Source: Asticcacaulis currens
Lineage (GTDB): Bacteria > Pseudomonadota > Alphaproteobacteria > Caulobacterales > Caulobacteraceae
Direction: 5' to 3'
Assembly: GCF_028550395.1 (NCBI RefSeq)
Contig: NZ_JAQQKW010000001.1
Location: forward strand, 62,001-126,000
Length of the DNA: 64,000 nt
Shown: positions 44,944-57,468 of the stretch, in pieces
Position numbering within the stretch: the first letter of the stretch is position 1
Layout of the letters: each line of letters starts with the position of its first letter
Made by a program: the position numbers and the translations under genes
The notes under the pieces: model-generated
Databases searched by the model: none
The model's input: only the letters and a program-made list of their open reading frames with translations
Told to the model about the DNA's origin: nothing

Positions 44944-46461
44944 TCAGTCGTTTTCCATCGCCTTTAGCCACGCCCCGCGATAGGCTCTGATCTCGCTGAC
45001 GCGTTGCGGCTCCACAGGGCGGTAAGAGGGGACTGGGGGTTGGTGCTCGGTGAAAAAGGCCATGGCGCCGGCCCCTCGCGTCACACCTGATGAGGTTTCG
45101 CAGACGAGCACAGGTCCGTCGCGCATAGCCGCAAGAAGCGCACAAAACGCCTCATTGTGGGCAGCGGGCCCTTCGATCAAAAGCGGGCGATCAGACGGCG
45201 CGATCATATCAAGTGAGGTGGCCGCAATCAGGGCGACGTAGATGAGGCCAAGGGCTGCGCGTGTTTGGGGCGTGTCTGTTTCAAGACCCACGATTTCGCC
45301 GCGCCGTCCTGGGAAGGGACCACCGGCGTCAACGAAACTCGGCAATGCCATGGCCCCTGATCGGATAACCTCTGCCACAGTTTCAAGCGTGACAGGCACG
45401 TCCACGTGACCATTGGTTATAAGTTCAAGCGCCCGCCCCCCCATAAAGCGGGCGCAGGGCACCGCCCGGCCATAGACATCAATGTTCACCAGGCAATCGC
45501 GGTCAGGGCGTAAGCTCTCTGACACCGCCGCCGGCGTAATACCCGGAGCCATGGCGACGTACCAGGTGCCGGTCGTCAGAATGACGGGCAAAACCGCCGT
45601 CTCGTCATGCTGGTGACGGGCGATGACAAGCGCCAGGGCGGCGTTAGAGTCATGAAGCCCCACATGGACCTGGCAGTCTGCAGGAAGGCCAGCCGCCTCA
45701 GCAATTTCTGGCCGTAAGGGTCCCGCCTTCTCCCACGCCGAGCGCAGAGGGGCAAAACGCTCCGCCCATCCTTCTGAGACTGCGAGACTGGAAAATGTGC
45801 CTTTGGCGGGATTCCACAGATCCGTGTGGCATCCGAGCGATGTCACCTCAGAACAGAGGACACCCGATAGGCGCCAGGTCCAGTACTGGGCATAGGTCAG
45901 AATGTGGCGCACCCGCTCGAAAAACTTTGGGTCGCGACGGGCGTGCCAGAAGATTTGGGCGCCAAGGTTTAAGCCATTGGGCAAAAGTGGCGACAGTGTC
46001 TCTTCAAAGGCCGGTCGCACGCGCTCATATGCGCGTTCATAAGGCAGAGGGATCGAGGCCTCATAATCCTGAATGGGTTGCAGAAGCGTTTCATCTGCAC
46101 TCAGAAAGGCGCAGGCCGCACCGTGAGCGACAGGCATGATGCTTCTGATATGATAGGTCTGTGATAAGCGCCTTAGTTCACTCAGAAACCACATGAACAA
46201 CGCATCGACATCGAACGCCGCATAGAGGCGCGTATGCAGATGGGGGATGCGCAACGCAGAGCGGCTGAGGATTTGCCCCTCCTGATCGATCACACTGACC
46301 TTGGCGTTTGTCTTGCCGACATCAAAGACAACGCAAACCCCGCTCGGGCTCGCCTGCGTCCTCAGGGATGAAGGCGTGCGATCCTCATGGATGCGCTGAG
46401 GCGAAGGTGTGGCTTCACCGTCGTTTGCGCCTCGAGGCACGTCTTTCAGAGTCCGCTCCAC
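44944..46461 (-). CDS. FGGY-family carbohydrate kinase, probable rhamnulokinase
   Basis: The FGGY kinase fold is shown by VVFDVGKTNAKVSVID (phosphate-1 loop), VGLHDSNAALA, TTGTWYVAM (phosphate-2) and GVTRGAGAMAFF (adenosine site). GTG 46461, with GGGAG five bases away, is the best start; a TTG at 46509 is possible. The first 40 residues are non-conserved. Divergent from L-rhamnose isomerase and next to a DeoR regulator, it most likely phosphorylates L-rhamnulose. L-fuculose kinase is the alternative. The rhamnulose-1-phosphate aldolase that should follow is not in this window. Confidence 0.85.
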   Translation of the reverse strand: MERTLKDVPRGANDGEATPSPQRIHEDRTPSSLRTQASPSGVCVVFDVGKTNAKVSVIDQEGQILSRSALRIPHLHTRLYAAFDVDALFMWFLSELRRLSQTYHIRSIMPVAHGAACAFLSADETLLQPIQDYEASIPLPYERAYERVRPAFEETLSPLLPNGLNLGAQIFWHARRDPKFFERVRHILTYAQYWTWRLSGVLCSEVTSLGCHTDLWNPAKGTFSSLAVSEGWAERFAPLRSAWEKAGPLRPEIAEAAGLPADCQVHVGLHDSNAALALVIARHQHDETAVLPVILTTGTWYVAMAPGITPAAVSESLRPDRDCLVNIDVYGRAVPCARFMGGRALELITNGHVDVPVTLETVAEVIRSGAMALPSFVDAGGPFPGRRGEIVGLETDTPQTRAALGLIYVALIAATSLDMIAPSDRPLLIEGPAAHNEAFCALLAAMRDGPVLVCETSSGVTRGAGAMAFFTEHQPPVPSYRPVEPQRVSEIRAYRGAWLKAMEND

Positions 46462-46533
46462 ATCCACTCCCACCGCCGGCCGCAACAATGAGCGGTTCGA
46501 TAAAAGCAAACCATGCCCAAACCGAACCGATGC

Positions 46534-46549
46534 CGATCATTATTGATCG
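46534..46549. promoter_or_regulatory. Candidate operator in the divergent kinase/isomerase promoter
   Basis: CGATCA-TTAT-TGATCG is a perfect six-base-arm inverted repeat. It shares TCATTATTGA with the site at 11652-11669 and TGATCGAA with the region before the DeoR gene. A leader hairpin AGTGTG/CACACT (46612-46629) lies further down toward the isomerase. Confidence 0.5.
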
Positions 46550-46762
46550 AAAATAAGCGGCAAAGATTGATACCGGCCGCATTTTCCGTTAGACTGAAAA
46601 CATAAAGGAAAAGTGTGGTCTCGCACACTAAAAACAAGGGCGGACGCTTTCAGCGGACGCGGATGATCCGATCGTTGTGGCTTTGTCACAGGCGCGCCGT
46701 CTCTGGCGCCACGGCCTGTTGAGTTGACTTTGCCCAGAAGGTAACTCTAACTGGAGGTCCCC

Positions 46763-48103
46763 GTGCTGAAGGAATGGACACCCCGAATGGGTTATGTCGC
46801 CGTCAAAAAGACTATGTCTGCCATACCGCAGGACATCATCGACCAGGAAAACGCGAAGCTTATGGCGGCGCACCAGGCCGATTACGATGCGCTTGGGGTG
46901 AGGCTTGCGCGTGTCGGCATAGATATCGAGCATATTGTCGACCGGCTGATGACGCTTGAGGTCGGGATACCAAGCTGGGGCATGGTCTCCGGGGGTACGC
47001 GCTTCGCGCGTTTTCCTATGCCGGGTGAACCGACCCATATTCTGGAAAAGATTGAAGACTGTGCCGCTGTTCATCAGGTGAGCGGCCTCACGCCTCGCAT
47101 TTCGTTGCATTTTCCGTGGGACAAGGCCAACGATATCGATGAGGTTCGCGATTACGCGCACGCACACGGCATGGGTTTTGACGCGGTCAATTCCAATACT
47201 TTTCAGGATCAGCCCGGACAGCGCCTTTCTTATAAGTACGGCTCTCTCACCCACTCAGACCCGGCGACACGGGCGCAGGCGATTGAACATAATCTCGAGT
47301 GCATCGAGATAGGCGATCGCCTCTGTGCTAAGGGCCTTACCGTGTGGATTGGCGATGGATCAAATTTTGCCGGTCAAAATGAATTTGCCGACACGCTTGA
47401 TCGCTATCTTGAGAGCATGAAGGCGATCTATGCGGCCCTGCCGCACGACTGGCGTCTGTTTATCGAGCATAAGCTCTATGAGCCGGCCTTCTACGCGACG
47501 GTCATTCAGGATTGGGGCACGTCTATCCTTTGCGCCCAGCAACTTGGGCCCAAGGCCCAGTGTCTGGTTGATCTCGGCCACCACGCACCGAGCGTGAACA
47601 TCGAACTGATCGTTGCGCGGCTTGCACAGTTTGGGAAGCTGGGCGGGTTTCACTTCAATGATTCCAAGTATGGCGACGACGACCTCGACGCAGGCTCCCT
47701 AAACCCCTTCCAGCTCTTTTTGATTTTCAATGAGCTCGTCTATGCCGAGACGCGCGCCAGGGGTCAGTTTAATCCGGCCTATATGATGGACCAGTCGCAC
47801 AATGTGACAGACCCCATCGAAAGCCTCCTGAATTCGGCCCGTGCCATCGCCGGCGCCTATGTCAAAGCGCTGATTGTCGACCGTAAGGCGCTCAGAGAGT
47901 ATCAGAGCAGCAATGACGTCATGATGGCGCATCATTGCCTGCGCATGGCCTATGAGACCGACGTGCGCCCGGCGCTCGCCATGGCGCGTCTTCGCAAGGG
48001 CGGCGCGATCGATCCGATGATGACGTTCCGCGCGAGCGGTTACCGCGCGCAGAAGGCCAGGGTTCGTAAATCCCGGCCGGCCATCGGCGGCGGAATAATC
48101 TGA
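46763..48103 (+). CDS. rhaI: L-rhamnose isomerase (RhaI type)
   Basis: This 446-residue TIM-barrel isomerase resembles the Pseudomonas stutzeri enzyme, not E. coli RhaA. All metal ligands line up with a constant offset of 16: Glu235, Asp270, His273, His297, Asp305, Asp307 and Asp343, seen in FIEHKLYEP, VDLGHHAP, GGFHFNDSKYGDDDLD and YMMDQSHNV. A GGAGG ribosome-binding site five bases before the GTG at 46763 supports that start, though the internal ATG at 46814 matches the usual family N-terminus better. It converts L-rhamnose to L-rhamnulose, the substrate of the divergent kinase. Confidence 0.93.
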   Translation: MLKEWTPRMGYVAVKKTMSAIPQDIIDQENAKLMAAHQADYDALGVRLARVGIDIEHIVDRLMTLEVGIPSWGMVSGGTRFARFPMPGEPTHILEKIEDCAAVHQVSGLTPRISLHFPWDKANDIDEVRDYAHAHGMGFDAVNSNTFQDQPGQRLSYKYGSLTHSDPATRAQAIEHNLECIEIGDRLCAKGLTVWIGDGSNFAGQNEFADTLDRYLESMKAIYAALPHDWRLFIEHKLYEPAFYATVIQDWGTSILCAQQLGPKAQCLVDLGHHAPSVNIELIVARLAQFGKLGGFHFNDSKYGDDDLDAGSLNPFQLFLIFNELVYAETRARGQFNPAYMMDQSHNVTDPIESLLNSARAIAGAYVKALIVDRKALREYQSSNDVMMAHHCLRMAYETDVRPALAMARLRKGGAIDPMMTFRASGYRAQKARVRKSRPAIGGGII

Positions 48104-48143
48104 TCCGCCCGTTCAAAGTCTGAACTGAGCACAGGACCCCATC

Positions 48144-48887
48144 ATGACCCTTTCGCGACGCCAGTGGCTTGCCACGAGCCTTTCGGCCTGCGCCCTGCCC
48201 TCAGGCCTGTTTGCCACTGAGGCGGAAGAGGTGATTTATCAAAATCCGCTGCGCTCTGAGGCAGATGTCGCCCGCTTTAAGATGGAGGGAGACGCAAAGG
48301 TCGCCTTTCCCAACAATCGGATGCAATTGAGCGCGCTCAGGGATGCGTCCGAGGGGCAGGCATCGAACTTCGTTTATTGGTGCCCCGAGGTCTTCCCTGA
48401 CCATGTTGAGATCAGCTGGAACTTCTGGCCACTCAGGGAGCCTGGTCTGTGCATCCTCTTTTTTGCCGCACAAGGCCTCAACGGCGAGCATGTTTTATCG
48501 CCAACCCTCAAGCCGCGGGCGGGCATCTACGACCAGTACACAAAGAGCGATATTGAGGCGCTGCAGATCTCGTACTTCAGGCGCCGATGGGAAGAGGAGC
48601 GTGCCTTTCACCTCGCAAACCTTCGCTATGCGCCCGGTTTTGAGCTTCTCGCCCAAGGGGCAGACCCCCTTCCCGATGTCGAAGATGCAAGACCGCCTTA
48701 CCGTATCAGGATCCGAAAATCCGCGGCGTCAGTGGCCTTTACGATCAATGATCTCCCGGTGGTGTCCTGGACCGGCGCATCAAAGCGCAAGTGGCCCGGA
48801 AAAGGCAGCGTTGGGTTTCGTCAGATGGCGCCACTTATAGCGGAATATGCCGATCTGGAAGTAAGACGACTAGCTCCCCTCCGCTGA
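48144..48887 (+). CDS. DUF1961 (YesU-like) exported protein
   Basis: This 247-residue protein starts with a twin-arginine-like or Sec signal (LSRRQWLATSLSACALPSG). A beta-jelly-roll sequence characteristic of DUF1961 follows: YQNPLRSEADVARFKMEGDA, FVYWCPEVFPDHVEISWNFW, GLCILFFAAQG. YesU of the Bacillus subtilis rhamnogalacturonan cluster is the best-known relative and has a concanavalin-like fold. The gene follows rhaI by 40 bases with an AGGA ribosome-binding site. A role in binding or cleaving rhamnose-containing glycans outside the cytoplasm is likely, but no catalytic activity can be assigned. Confidence 0.8.
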   Translation: MTLSRRQWLATSLSACALPSGLFATEAEEVIYQNPLRSEADVARFKMEGDAKVAFPNNRMQLSALRDASEGQASNFVYWCPEVFPDHVEISWNFWPLREPGLCILFFAAQGLNGEHVLSPTLKPRAGIYDQYTKSDIEALQISYFRRRWEEERAFHLANLRYAPGFELLAQGADPLPDVEDARPPYRIRIRKSAASVAFTINDLPVVSWTGASKRKWPGKGSVGFRQMAPLIAEYADLEVRRLAPLR

Positions 48888-48962
48888 CTGAGGGGCGAAA
48901 ATGCAAGTGCATGTTCCTCTCAGTCGCCGGAAGACCAGCTTTTGCGATGCAGGTGAGTAACC

Positions 48963-49298
48963 CTACTCTTCGTATATTTGGTCTTCGGGGAGGACGCTGC
49001 GAAACCATTCAGCATATTCGGCGTTTACAAACTCGATGCATGTCGCGACGATTTCCGGCACCTCGTAACTATGGAGCGCCTTGACCGAGGCTTCCAGCGC
49101 GTCGAGCTTGCTTTCGAGCGTCTTGGCGACGAGCAGGACTTCATCGGCCTCCTCGAGCTTCTCCTGCCACATATAGAAGGAGCGGATGGGGTGCACCTGA
49201 ACACAGGCCGCGAGGCGGTCTTCAACCAGCCGACGCGCCACGCGCTCGGCCTCTTCCAGGTTGGCACAACTTATGGATACGGTGAATAGTGAGGTCAT
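48963..49298 (-). CDS. cutA: Divalent-cation tolerance protein CutA
   Basis: This 111-residue protein of the CutA1 family is a trimeric ferredoxin-like fold. The conserved AACVQVHPIRSFYMWQEKLE (31-50) and HSYEVPEIVA (76-85) segments are present, and the length is typical. It has been linked to copper tolerance and other processes, but its biochemical role is unsettled. It is transcribed alone, convergent with the DUF1961 gene and divergent from the nucleotidyltransferase-HEPN gene. Confidence 0.94.
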   Translation of the reverse strand: MTSLFTVSISCANLEEAERVARRLVEDRLAACVQVHPIRSFYMWQEKLEEADEVLLVAKTLESKLDALEASVKALHSYEVPEIVATCIEFVNAEYAEWFRSVLPEDQIYEE

Positions 49299-49413
49299 TG
49301 GACCATACTACACCTTTACGTGCGTTTGATAAAGAGCACACGCATGTGACTTCAAGACCATTGCAGCCGGAGTCCGGGACACATATAGATAGAGAACACT
49401 TCTGGAACGAACC

Positions 49414-50334
49414 ATGCTGCCCGACGCCCTTGATCACCTGCCAGATTCCAAACGCCGCGAGCTTGAGCACGTGGTGAAGGTGCTCTTCGACAGCTTTGAG
49501 GGCGCAACGCAGACCAAACTGTCTGAAAAGCGCAAAAGCGGCCGCATCCTCAAGCTCATCCTGTTCGGATCCTACGCGCGGGGGGACTGGGTCGAGGATC
49601 ATTTGTCAGGCTATCGCTCGGACTACGATCTTTTGGTGGTCGTCAACACTCAGGAATTTACCGATCTTCAGGAATACTGGAGTGAGGCAGATGACCGCTT
49701 TACCCGCGAATACACCCTTACCCATGAGCTTAAGACGCCCGTGAGCTTTATCGTTCACAGCCTTGCCGACGTGAACGATCAGCTCGCCCGCGGTCGTCCC
49801 TTCTTCTCCGACATCGTCAAAGACGGCGTTATGCTCTACGAGGCCGAGGGCCATCCGCTCGCGAAGGCAAAAAACCTGATACCTTCAGAGATCGTTGATG
49901 AAGCAAAGGGCTATTACGACCAATGGATATCGAGCGCCGAGCGGCGGATAGAAAATGCGAGCTACCTAATTGAGCGTGCGACTAAGGAGTCCAACTGGGG
50001 AAATGATGCTGCGTTTATTCTCCATCAATCCGCAGAGGCACTTTACCACTGCGTTCTACTGACACTCACTCTCTACAGCCCAAAGTCTCATCGATTGACC
50101 TTCCTCCGGTCACAAGCCGAAGGTCTCGATCAAACGCTTCGAACCGTTTGGCCGGAGAACGACAGGTTCGCGAGGCGCTGTTTTGCAAAGCTGCAGCGCG
50201 CCTATGTCGAGGCCCGGTATTCGGCCGAATACCAAATAGACCTTGCCGAGCTCACCTGGCTTAAAGAGCGGATCGAAACCCTAAAAGGAGTTGTGAAAGC
50301 CATCTGCGAGAAGAAGGTAGAGATACGGGCGTAA
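49414..50334 (+). CDS. Single-chain nucleotidyltransferase-HEPN protein
   Basis: This 306-residue protein joins an MNT-type nucleotidyltransferase domain (LILFGSYARGDW at 48-59, with catalytic Asp70 and Asp72 in YRSDYDLLVV) to a C-terminal HEPN helical domain (about 160-300, AAFILHQSAEALYHCVLLTL). In MntA/HepT toxin-antitoxin systems these are two proteins, and MntA AMPylates a Tyr near the RxxxxHxY motif of HepT. Here the corresponding stretch reads AYVEARYSAEYQID and lacks the His, so an active HEPN RNase is doubtful. It may be a nucleic-acid- or protein-modifying enzyme. It is transcribed alone. Confidence 0.82.
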   Translation: MLPDALDHLPDSKRRELEHVVKVLFDSFEGATQTKLSEKRKSGRILKLILFGSYARGDWVEDHLSGYRSDYDLLVVVNTQEFTDLQEYWSEADDRFTREYTLTHELKTPVSFIVHSLADVNDQLARGRPFFSDIVKDGVMLYEAEGHPLAKAKNLIPSEIVDEAKGYYDQWISSAERRIENASYLIERATKESNWGNDAAFILHQSAEALYHCVLLTLTLYSPKSHRLTFLRSQAEGLDQTLRTVWPENDRFARRCFAKLQRAYVEARYSAEYQIDLAELTWLKERIETLKGVVKAICEKKVEIRA

Positions 50335-50410
50335 GGGTACGACCTCATGTAATCGCCGTGGCCTCTTGGGCACGGGATCAAAGGTCGTGTTCATTGCTCA
50401 GGCGGTCGCC

Positions 50411-53734
<3,324 letters not shown>

Positions 53735-54021
53735 TCACGACTCCGGACGTTGAACTCAGAATAAGTGTCTTTTGACAAATCTTTGGTTCCTCGGAGTTGT
53801 TCGCCGAACGCGGGTGCCTGACGAAGCCAGTGAAGGGGGTCAATATAAGAATCAAACGTGGATAGAGAACCGCGATATAATTTTTTAACAAGAAGACAAT
53901 AAGGTGACGCTGACGGCTGGGGGGAAGCCTCTGGACGCCTTATTCGATTCTAGCCCGTGGTCGAACCGCTTGCTCCGCAAAGCACCTTGGTTTGTGGCCC
54001 ATCTCGAAAAGTTAGACACCT

Positions 54022-55752
54022 ATGGTCAAAAATACCCCAAGCCTCAACCGCAGGCTTTCGCGTATGGTGTGGGTCTGCGCATTCGCCCTTTTGTCCGCCT
54101 GTGGAGGCGGCGGCGGAGGTGGGGGAGGTGGTTCTGGAGGATCTGGATCGACAGCGCCTGCTCCGCCTGCAAAGCCTACGACATCAGAAGCCAGCCGGTT
54201 TCTAGCTCAGGCGACTTTTGGGCCTAATGATGCTGATATTGCTGCAGTGACCTCTAGTGGCTATTCGGATTGGATAAATGCTCAGCTGGCGCTGCCCGTT
54301 GGAAGCAGCCACCTCGACTATATGGATGCCCGTCTCGTTGCTTTAAAGACGAGCAACCCCAATGCTTCGCTGAACGCCACTCACTTTTATGAGACATTTT
54401 ACGGTCAGGCCGTTACGGCACCAGATCAGCTAAGGCAGCGCGTGAAGTTCGCATTGTCTGAGATCTTCGTTACCTCATTAGCGGCGGGCAATATCGACGT
54501 TCGAACCAACGCGTCGTTCTACGACATGCTGGGCAGGGATGCCTTTGGCAACTTCAAAACGCTTCTTCAGGATGTCACCTATCATCCTGCCATGGGCCAA
54601 TATCTAACCTACCTGGCAAACCAGAAAGAGAATACGTCGACGGGTCGTAATCCGGACGAGAACTACGCACGCGAAGTGATGCAGCTCTTTACCATCGGTC
54701 TTTACGAGCTTAACGCGGATGGTAGTGTCAAAACGGATCTGTTTGGGAAGACGACACCCACCTATTCAACCGCCGATATCCAGGGTTTGGCAAAGGTGTT
54801 TACAGGTCTTTCCTGGTATCACCCGACACCAACCAACACGACATTCTTTGGTGGTAATCGCGATGCATCCTCCTATACCCGAGCGATGATCGCCTACCCT
54901 GCGTTTCATTCAACCTCTCAAAAGACGTTCCTCGGTACGACCATCCCCGCTTCGACTACCGTGAATGTTGATGGGGATGTCGCAACGGCCATCGACACCC
55001 TGTTTAACCATCCAAACGTTGGCCCGTTCATTTCAAAACAGCTCATTCAGCGTCTTGTGACGTCCAATCCATCGCCAGCCTACGTGGGGCGTGTAGCAGC
55101 AGTATTTAACAACAATGGATCGGGTGTTCGCGGCGATATGAGTGCAGTCATACGGGCGATCCTCCTCGACACAGAGGCAAGGACGGCTTCTGCCGATCAG
55201 GACTACGGGAAACTGCGAGAACCCGTAATTCGCCTAACCCATTTCCTAAGATCGTTTGAAGCCACGTCCACGAGCGGAAACTGGGCGATTGGCTCAACTT
55301 CATCACAAACCTCTCTCAATCAATCCCCGTTCACATCCCCCTCAGTTTTCAATTTCTTTAGGCCGGGTTATGTCCCGCCGAACACAAGCATTGGCGGTCG
55401 TAATAAGGTTGCGCCTGAAATGCAGATCACAGATGAAGTTTCAACGGCGGCGTACATAAACTTCATGATGAGTGCGATCAACACCGGCTTCAATAGCGGT
55501 GATGTAAAGTCAAACTATACAAAAGAAGTCGCGCTAGCCACCGATGCCACCGCCCTTACGGATCGCATGAACCTACTCTTATACGGCGGCCGCATGTCAG
55601 ATGGTCTGAAAAGCAAAATCGTGGCAGCCGTTAACAGCGTCACCATCCCCGCGACGGGCACAACGGCTCAGGTGGATGCCGCTAAACTCAATCGCGTTAA
55701 ACTCGCCACCCTCTTGAGCGTGGCATCCCCTGAATACATCGCCCAGCGTTGA
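54022..55752 (+). CDS. DUF1800 lipoprotein
   Basis: The 576-residue protein has a lipobox LSAC (Cys27) followed by about ten Gly residues, a common spacer in surface lipoproteins. The DUF1800 domain follows: ASRFLAQATFGPNDADIAAV at the N-terminus, RQRVKFALSEIFV, NPDENYAREVMQLFTIGLYE and PSVFNFFRPGYVPPN. DUF1800 and DUF1501 genes occur side by side in many Gram-negative genomes, probably as an export or surface pair of unknown role. The 287 bases upstream hold no recognisable gene. Confidence 0.88.
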   Translation: MVKNTPSLNRRLSRMVWVCAFALLSACGGGGGGGGGGSGGSGSTAPAPPAKPTTSEASRFLAQATFGPNDADIAAVTSSGYSDWINAQLALPVGSSHLDYMDARLVALKTSNPNASLNATHFYETFYGQAVTAPDQLRQRVKFALSEIFVTSLAAGNIDVRTNASFYDMLGRDAFGNFKTLLQDVTYHPAMGQYLTYLANQKENTSTGRNPDENYAREVMQLFTIGLYELNADGSVKTDLFGKTTPTYSTADIQGLAKVFTGLSWYHPTPTNTTFFGGNRDASSYTRAMIAYPAFHSTSQKTFLGTTIPASTTVNVDGDVATAIDTLFNHPNVGPFISKQLIQRLVTSNPSPAYVGRVAAVFNNNGSGVRGDMSAVIRAILLDTEARTASADQDYGKLREPVIRLTHFLRSFEATSTSGNWAIGSTSSQTSLNQSPFTSPSVFNFFRPGYVPPNTSIGGRNKVAPEMQITDEVSTAAYINFMMSAINTGFNSGDVKSNYTKEVALATDATALTDRMNLLLYGGRMSDGLKSKIVAAVNSVTIPATGTTAQVDAAKLNRVKLATLLSVASPEYIAQR

Positions 55753-55775
55753 TAGCACCGTTCAAGGATACTTCG

Positions 55776-57323
55776 ATGACCTCTCAACTTGATCGCCGCG
55801 CCTTTCTTCGTTTGGGCATGGGCCTTGGCGGACTGGCCACCGCCACTTCCTTTGGACTCCAACTGGCTGCCGCTGGCTCTGCCGCCGGCCAGAGCGCCAC
55901 GGACTATAAGGCACTCGTCTGCATCTTCCTGTTCGGCGGAAATGACGCCAATAACATGGTCCTGCCTACGGACGCGGACTCCTGGGGGCGCTATTTTTCC
56001 GCGCGCAATCAGGGCACAGACCCCATCGCTCTGATGCCCGTGGGTACGGCGCCGACACCGATTGGCCAGGTGAATTCCGTGACGGGCCGAACATCCGCGC
56101 TGGGCAAGCCCGAACAGTGGGGTGGTGTCTTGCCAATTACGCTAAAGACGGCGCAACCGATCCCTCAAAACACAAATGCAACGACAAGAACATTTGGTCT
56201 GCATCCGCTCATGACGGAGACCAAAACGCTTTTTGATCAGGGCCGGCTGGCTGTTCTCGCCAATGTTGGCACACTTATTCAGCCAACGACTAAGGCTCAG
56301 TACAATGCGAGGAGCGTGCCTCTTCCCGCCAGTTTGTTCTCCCATAACGACCAGCAGTCGACCTGGCAGGCGGGCGCGACAGAAGGTGCGCGAACCGGGT
56401 GGGGCGGGCGGATGGGGGATCTGCTCATGAGCATGAATGGGCAGAATACGATCTTCACAGCCATCACAGCCACCGGTACCGCCGTCTTCCTGTCGGGCCA
56501 GAACGTGGTTCAATATCCGCTCTCTACCAATTCCGCACCCGCGGTCACCGTTTCTGGCACGCTCGGTTCGACACTTTTTGGATCAACGCAAGCGCCTGCG
56601 GCACTAAAAGACATCATTTCTGATACCGTAACCGCCTCAGCACTTGCGAATGATTATGGCGCCGTGGTGAACCGCAGCGTCGGGGCTTCAAGCGTCGTAA
56701 ACGAGGTCTTCGGGCGAGCCGTTGTTACGGCCGTGCCCTCCCCTCCTACCTATACGAACCCGGCAACGGGTCTGACGGAGACGAACAGCCTGGCCCTGCA
56801 ATTGAGGACAGTTGCGCGAATGATAGCCGCAGCCCCGGCCTTTGGCTTAAAGCGCCAGGTTTTCATGGTCTCGCTGGGAGGCTGGGACAGCCATGACAAT
56901 CAGAACCGCGACCAGTCGAACAATCTGGCAAAGGTGTCTCAGGCGCTCGGCTATTTTGACAGTACTCTGGCCAACATCGGCGGGATAGATATGCGTTCGA
57001 ACGTCACAGCTTTCACAGCGTCGGACTTTTCCCGGACCTACAGCACTAACGGCGACGGGACCGATCATGCGTGGGCAGGCCCGCAATTGATCATGGGAGG
57101 TGCCGTGAAGGGCGCGGACATGTACGGCGTCTATCCGACCGTAGGTATGGACATAACGGGCTTTTCAAATCCCTATATGACGGGGGCAGCCTTCATCCCC
57201 ACGACGTCGGTAGATCAGTATGCGGCCACGCTCGGGACATGGTTTGGCGTATCCGCCTCAGATCTTTCCACTATCTTCCCGAACCTCAAAAACTTCAGCT
57301 CGTCCAACCTGGGGTTCATCTGA
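55776..57323 (+). CDS. DUF1501 twin-arginine-exported protein
   Basis: The ATG at 55776 with an AAGGA ribosome-binding site opens a clear Tat signal (LDRRAFLRLGMGLGGLAT). The mature protein is a DUF1501, sulfatase-like alpha/beta fold: LVCIFLFGGNDANNMVLP (metal-site region), FGLHPLMTETKTLFDQGRLA, FSHNDQQSTWQAG, VSLGGWDSHDNQ and GTDHAWAGPQLIMGG, with conserved Asp/His clusters. It is 515 residues long and begins 23 bases after the DUF1800 gene. The pair probably works together in the periplasm. The substrate is unknown. Confidence 0.87.
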   Translation: MTSQLDRRAFLRLGMGLGGLATATSFGLQLAAAGSAAGQSATDYKALVCIFLFGGNDANNMVLPTDADSWGRYFSARNQGTDPIALMPVGTAPTPIGQVNSVTGRTSALGKPEQWGGVLPITLKTAQPIPQNTNATTRTFGLHPLMTETKTLFDQGRLAVLANVGTLIQPTTKAQYNARSVPLPASLFSHNDQQSTWQAGATEGARTGWGGRMGDLLMSMNGQNTIFTAITATGTAVFLSGQNVVQYPLSTNSAPAVTVSGTLGSTLFGSTQAPAALKDIISDTVTASALANDYGAVVNRSVGASSVVNEVFGRAVVTAVPSPPTYTNPATGLTETNSLALQLRTVARMIAAAPAFGLKRQVFMVSLGGWDSHDNQNRDQSNNLAKVSQALGYFDSTLANIGGIDMRSNVTAFTASDFSRTYSTNGDGTDHAWAGPQLIMGGAVKGADMYGVYPTVGMDITGFSNPYMTGAAFIPTTSVDQYAATLGTWFGVSASDLSTIFPNLKNFSSSNLGFI

Positions 57324-57468
57324 CGAGCTATTGTCCATCGACCTAGGTTGGCAATATCAAGACCGATCATAGTAACCTCATTTATGGATGGTTCTCCAAT
57401 GTTGTGACCTTTGACAACCACAGTATGACACCTAGATGCCGGGAATGGGAGCCGTCCGCCCCATCACG

